Assembly (NCBI RefSeq): GCF_001562015.1
Contig: NZ_LASA01000150.1
Coordinates: forward strand, 1-34,047
DNA length: 34,047 nucleotides
Source: Endozoicomonas arenosclerae
GTDB taxonomy: Bacteria > Pseudomonadota > Gammaproteobacteria > Pseudomonadales > Endozoicomonadaceae
Reading direction: 5' to 3'
In this document: positions 31,082-34,047 of the stretch, piece after piece
Position numbering within the stretch: position 1 is the first letter of the stretch
Layout of the letters: every line of letters begins with the position of its first letter
Translations under genes and position numbers: made by a program
Notes under the pieces: generated by a model
The model's database searches: none
What the model was told of the DNA's origin: nothing
What the model saw: only the letters and a program-made list of their open reading frames with translations

Positions 31082-32083
31082 ATGCCCGACAAGAGCAAAA
31101 CCATTGCAGTCATATGCGGGGGATTATCCCCTGAAGCTGATGTTTCCCGACTTTCCGCCAATCGAATCACTCCCTGCCTGGAAGAACATTACGGCAGGGT
31201 TGTTCACCTTGAGCTGGACCAGACCCTGCCGGAACAACTGATTGCCCAGCAAGTGGATGTAGCTTTCCCTGTTGCCCACGGCCCCTATGGTGAAGACGGC
31301 CGCCTTCAGGGGCTGCTGGACATCATGGGTGTCCCCTACGTTGGCTCCGGCGCCCTGGCCAGCGCCTGTTCCCTGGATAAAGTAATCACCAAACGACTGC
31401 TTCAATCTGCAGGTATCCCCATGGCCAAAGACAGGGTTGTTTATCATAACGAATGTCCTGATGAAGCCGCCCTGGATTGCGTTGAGCAGCTGGGCCCCAA
31501 AGTGATCATCAAGCCATCAGGCCAGGGCTCAGGTATCGGCGTACAGTTCGCAATGGGCTACGAAGACCTGAAAGGCAAGCTGAAAACAGGCTTGCAGATG
31601 GATGAAAAGCTGCTGGTTGAAGAGTTTGTGACAGGCAAGGAAATTACTGCCGGTGTACTCCATCTGGATGACTATCAGGTCCTGCCAGTGACAGAAATCA
31701 CCACACCTGACGGAGCCTGGTACGATTACGTGCACCGCTATACGCCGGGACTGAGCGACCATGTCATTCCAGCACGCATCTCTGACGAGCAGTATCGAAG
31801 GGTTCAGGAGATCGCTTTAAAAGCGCACCAGATATTGGGCTGCCATGACATCAGCCGTTCAGACTTTATTGTTCCGGAATCCGGCGAACCTGTTTTTGCG
31901 GAACTGAATAACTTACCCGGCATGACGCCCACCAGTCTTTTTCCGGACGGCGCCAGACATGCAGGCATCTCGTTCGAAGCCCTTATCTGCAAACTGGTAG
32001 ACCAGGCATTGAAGCGGGGAGAAACTCTCAGAAACGGCCGAGATTACTGGCCAATACCCAAACTGGATATCAGACCTTCCTAA
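31082..32083 (+). CDS. ddl: D-alanine-D-alanine ligase-type ATP-grasp protein
   Basis: The 333-residue ATP-grasp enzyme follows Ddl signatures: ICGGLSPEADVS (with the substrate Glu), HGPYGEDGRLQG, KPSGQGSGIGV for ATP, a DISRSDF arginine motif and ELNNLPGMTPTSLFP with the metal-binding Glu and Asn. Ddl joins two D-alanines for peptidoglycan. In the omega loop the usual Lys-Tyr of Ddl (KY) is Arg-Tyr (HRYTPG), a mild difference that might affect substrate choice. An alternate dipeptide ligase is therefore possible. The start is behind AAAGGA. The 277-base gap before it contains no gene, and the gene has its own promoter or shares readthrough from the arsenic block. Confidence 0.85.
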   Translation: MPDKSKTIAVICGGLSPEADVSRLSANRITPCLEEHYGRVVHLELDQTLPEQLIAQQVDVAFPVAHGPYGEDGRLQGLLDIMGVPYVGSGALASACSLDKVITKRLLQSAGIPMAKDRVVYHNECPDEAALDCVEQLGPKVIIKPSGQGSGIGVQFAMGYEDLKGKLKTGLQMDEKLLVEEFVTGKEITAGVLHLDDYQVLPVTEITTPDGAWYDYVHRYTPGLSDHVIPARISDEQYRRVQEIALKAHQILGCHDISRSDFIVPESGEPVFAELNNLPGMTPTSLFPDGARHAGISFEALICKLVDQALKRGETLRNGRDYWPIPKLDIRPS

Positions 32084-32089
32084 TTTCTC

Positions 32090-32683
32090 TCAGACTTTGA
32101 ATGTATGCAGCTCCTGAACGGCCTTGGCGCGAGCACCATTAAAGGCTTCAGGGGCAATACGAACGGCTTCGTCGATCACAGAATCGATCTTCTGACGATC
32201 CGCTACAGAAGGCTTGTTCAACACGTAATTCACCACTTCCTTGCTGTCACCCGGATGACCAATACCCAGTCGCAGGCGCAGAAAATCCTTGTTGTTACCC
32301 AGTGATGAAATAATATCTCTCAAACCGTTGTGTCCGCCATGACCACCGCCCTGCTTCAGGCGACCAATGCCTGTCGGCAGATCCAGTTCATCATGAACCA
32401 CAAGGATAGATTGGGGGGGAATCTTGAAGAAGGTACTGATAGCACCGACTGCCTGACCACTGCGATTCATAAATGTGGTCGGGTTAAGCAGACGGACATC
32501 CTGTCCATCAATGGTAATGCGAGCAGCCAGTCCAAAGAACTTTTTCTCAGGCTGAAGGCTGGCGCCATAAGCCCGAGCCAGCTGCTCCACATACCAGAAG
32601 CCGGCATTATGACGAGTATCATCGTATTGAGCACCAGGGTTACCGAGTCCGACAACCAGCTTAATCGAGTGATCCTTCGCCAT
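32090..32683 (-). CDS. pth: Peptidyl-tRNA hydrolase
   Basis: The protein is 197 residues from ATG 32683, which lies behind GGAGGC; the frame is longer but this start is clear. [20 protein letters not shown] carries the catalytic His, [10 protein letters not shown] carries the Asn, and [10 protein letters not shown] carries the Asp; [17 protein letters not shown] completes the family pattern. It cuts peptidyl-tRNA released from stalled ribosomes. It follows rplY by 19 bases on the same strand, so the two are co-transcribed. It is convergent with the ddl gene. Confidence 0.97.
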   Translation of the reverse strand: MAKDHSIKLVVGLGNPGAQYDDTRHNAGFWYVEQLARAYGASLQPEKKFFGLAARITIDGQDVRLLNPTTFMNRSGQAVGAISTFFKIPPQSILVVHDELDLPTGIGRLKQGGGHGGHNGLRDIISSLGNNKDFLRLRLGIGHPGDSKEVVNYVLNKPSVADRQKIDSVIDEAVRIAPEAFNGARAKAVQELHTFKV

Positions 32684-32702
32684 AATAGCCTCCGAGCAAT
32701 AC

Positions 32703-33338
32703 TTACTCTTCGCCGCCTTCTTCTTCAGAAGCAGCTTCTTCGGCTTCGTCATCCTTACCACCACGGGTAGGCTGAACAGAAGCAACGTCCAGGTCGTGAC
32801 CTTCGCCCTGCAGCAGAGCAAGCAGTTCAACACCTTGAGGAATGGTCAGGTCGGTCAGGTGAATGTGGCCACCCAGCTCAACGTTAGCCATGTCTACTTC
32901 GATGAACTCAGGCAGGTCAGCAGGCAAACACTTAACTTCTACTTCTACACGAGCGTGAGTGATAGCGCCACCGGCTTTCACACCTACACAGCTATCTTCG
33001 TTCAGGAAGTGCAGTGGGATGTGAGTGGTTACAGCGTGAGTAGCGTCAACGCGCAGGAAGTCCAGGTGCATTGCAAAGTCTTTTGCAGGGTGACGCTGGA
33101 TGTCCTTCAGGATAACCTGCTGGGTAGCACCTTCTACGTCCAGAGTAATGATCTGGGAGTAAAAAGTCTCTGATTCCAGTGCTTTACGGATAGCACGGGA
33201 TTCCAGAGTGATTTGGGAAGGTTCCTGCTCACCACCGTAGATAACGGCAGGTACCAGTTCTGCACGACGCAGGCGGCGGCTCGCACCTTTCCCTACGTCT
33301 TTACGTGCAACAGCGCTCAGAGCGATAGCTTCAGACAT
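32703..33338 (-). CDS. rplY: 50S ribosomal protein L25/general stress protein Ctc
   Basis: The 211-residue protein has the L25 domain at residues 1-90 ([26 protein letters not shown], then [24 protein letters not shown]) and a CTC-type C-terminal extension. An acidic tail ends EEGGEE, as in many marine gammaproteobacteria. It binds 5S rRNA. GGAGAAAG precedes ATG 33338. The prs-rplY-pth order matches the conserved gammaproteobacterial operon, though the prs terminator at 33504-33534 separates transcripts. Confidence 0.97.
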   Translation of the reverse strand: MSEAIALSAVARKDVGKGASRRLRRAELVPAVIYGGEQEPSQITLESRAIRKALESETFYSQIITLDVEGATQQVILKDIQRHPAKDFAMHLDFLRVDATHAVTTHIPLHFLNEDSCVGVKAGGAITHARVEVEVKCLPADLPEFIEVDMANVELGGHIHLTDLTIPQGVELLALLQGEGHDLDVASVQPTRGGKDDEAEEAASEEEGGEE

Positions 33339-33406
33339 TTTCTTTCTCCAAAGGAAATACCCCAGTATCTTGCGACCAGATACTACGGCTTTAATAAAGG
33401 CGCCAT

Positions 33407-33434
33407 ATCATACCGGCATTAAGGCTATTTGCAA
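33407..33434 (-). promoter_or_regulatory. Likely promoter of the rplY-pth operon
   Basis: On the minus strand TTGCAA (33429-33434) is followed by 16 bases and TATGAT (33407-33412), about 70 bases before the rplY start. Both hexamers match the consensus at most positions. Confidence 0.5.
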
Positions 33435-33503
33435 AACAAAATAAGGCCTGCTTCGGCAAATACAGAGCCCTCGTGCAACAACAAATGCACCACCCACAAA
33501 TAG

Positions 33504-33534
33504 AAAAAGGGCGCAGCCTTACGGCTACGCCCTC
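33504..33534 (-). terminator. Intrinsic terminator of prs
   Basis: On the minus strand GGGCG-T-AGCC pairs with GGCT-G-CGCCC around a four-base loop, followed by five T. It lies between the prs stop and rplY, so it would have ended prs transcripts. Confidence 0.85.
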
Positions 33535-33551
33535 CTCAAACTCTCAGTGCC

Positions 33552-33648
33552 TTACTGGAACATAGCGCTGATGGATTCAGCGTTGCTGATTCTGCGTACA
33601 GATTCAGCCAGCAGAGGAGACATATCCAGCTGACGGATAGGCAGTTTT
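33552..33648 (-). pseudogene. prs: 3' remnant of ribose-phosphate pyrophosphokinase gene prs
   Basis: The minus strand encodes about 30 residues ending RRISNAESISAMFQ, the highly conserved C-terminus of Prs (the E. coli end is very similar), preceded by LPIRQLDMSPLLAESV. Upstream of about 33648 homology stops and the sequence becomes AT-rich, with a palindrome and then a transposase frame. Prs makes phosphoribosyl pyrophosphate and is needed for growth in most bacteria, so either a second copy exists elsewhere or this insertion is recent. Only the 3' end and terminator are left here. Product calls are from memory of the family. Confidence 0.8.
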
Positions 33649-33652
33649 CTTA

Positions 33653-33711
33653 AAAATCAATAAGTTACATGATTTTTTTGTAATTTATAAAAACCGTAAC
33701 CTATTGATTTT
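33653..33711. repeat. Palindrome at the prs/insertion-sequence boundary
   Basis: AAAATCAATAAGTTAC (33653-33668) and GTAACCTATTGATTTT (33696-33711) are inverted repeats with one mismatch. The site starts where prs homology ends. It may belong to the end of the inserted element. Confidence 0.55.
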
Positions 33712-33895
33712 ATTGTGTAGTAAAGACCTTTTGTAATGAGCTATTTTCTGCAAACAAGTGTCGTTTAAACACACTTTAGACCACCTGCAACCGGTATCAA
33801 CCTTGAGTCTCTTCCAATATGAAATGAGCCTGAAGAAGGGGCTGGTTTCTAACATGAAATGAGCCGACTTCAGCACTGTCGTTCATGATGAGGAT

Positions 33896-34047
33896 ATGAA
33901 AATCATCATGAACACCCATTTCATCAAAACCCTGGAGGATGTAAGAAGCCTCCTTTCACAAGCAGACTGTCTGGAGCCCGGCTGGGACTCCAAGGACGAA
34001 TGTTACCGTTGGATTGAGCTAACCCTCAGCCACTTCAAATACCGTTC
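33896..34047 (+). CDS. IS481/IS3-like DDE transposase, N-terminal 50 codons, cut by the window edge
   Basis: The frame from ATG 33896 runs off the window and encodes TLEDVRSLLSQADCLE, then SKDECYRWIELTLSHFKY. The E.R.FL....., then K.E.Y.WIE.TL.RF.Y pattern is like the N-terminal region of a widespread family of integrase-core transposases (IS481/IS3-like), judged from memory. The start could instead be ATG 33908. About 250 bases of AT-rich sequence lie between this start and the broken prs gene. The catalytic part is outside the window. Confidence 0.55.
   Translation, partial: MKIIMNTHFIKTLEDVRSLLSQADCLEPGWDSKDECYRWIELTLSHFKYR

Overview
The window looks like chromosomal DNA of a marine, probably host-associated gammaproteobacterium of the Oceanospirillales, most like Endozoicomonas. 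This is inferred from the prs-rplY-pth gene order, the Gln/Met tRNA cluster, ISAs1- and IS481-type insertion sequences, effector-like proteins with eukaryote-style motifs, and short palindromic mobile repeats. No 16S or marker search was possible, so the genus is an inference.

Layout. At the left edge (1-243) is the end of an ISAs1-family element that appears to have cut off the 5' end of a gene for an ankyrin-like plus caspase-like (His314/Cys355) protein (432-1805). Next come an AraC-type regulator and a DMT exporter (2062-3787, minus). Positions 4099-6355 form a poorly recognised accessory stretch: a 116-aa orphan and a three-gene minus-strand operon headed by a zinc-ribbon protein. From 6700 to 10326 lie cytochrome b562 and b561, a GH25 lysozyme translationally coupled to a membrane protein, and a ROK sugar kinase behind a LacI-type operator. 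A cupin and an alpha/beta hydrolase run on the minus strand (10328-11616). Positions 11851-15656 hold a ZrgA-type zinc-uptake operon: small His-rich protein, ZrgA/DUF2796 with 42-bp His repeats, ABC ATPase, FtsX-like permease and DUF3299 protein. It has a possible Zur site upstream and an internal hairpin.

Positions 15702-21553 are all minus strand: class 3 lipase, a DUF6795-like secreted protein, a small membrane protein, a spondin-domain protein, cardiolipin synthase and a TauE/SafE exporter, with two copies of a MITE-like repeat between them. A minus-strand tRNA operon (Met-Gln-Met-Gln, 21999-22463) has a clear promoter and terminator. It is followed by a 582-aa exported coiled-coil protein carrying PPxY motifs (22758-24506) and by ychF.

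The most notable system is at 25927-30804: a six-gene arsenic block made of a TIGR04282-type transferase, ArsM arsenite methyltransferase, a radical SAM/SPASM-like protein, thioredoxin-type arsenate reductase ArsC, an MTAP-family nucleoside phosphorylase and a TIGR04283-type glycosyltransferase. Together these could reduce, methylate and adenosylate arsenic, remove adenine and glycosylate the product, which is an arsenosugar pathway. The radical SAM enzyme does not look like canonical ArsS. This block and a D-Ala-D-Ala ligase gene (31082-32083) lie on the plus strand between pth and ychF, which are neighbours in many gammaproteobacteria. At the right edge, rplY is followed by only the last 30 or so codons of prs, broken by what looks like the left end of an IS481/IS3-like element (33896 to the edge).
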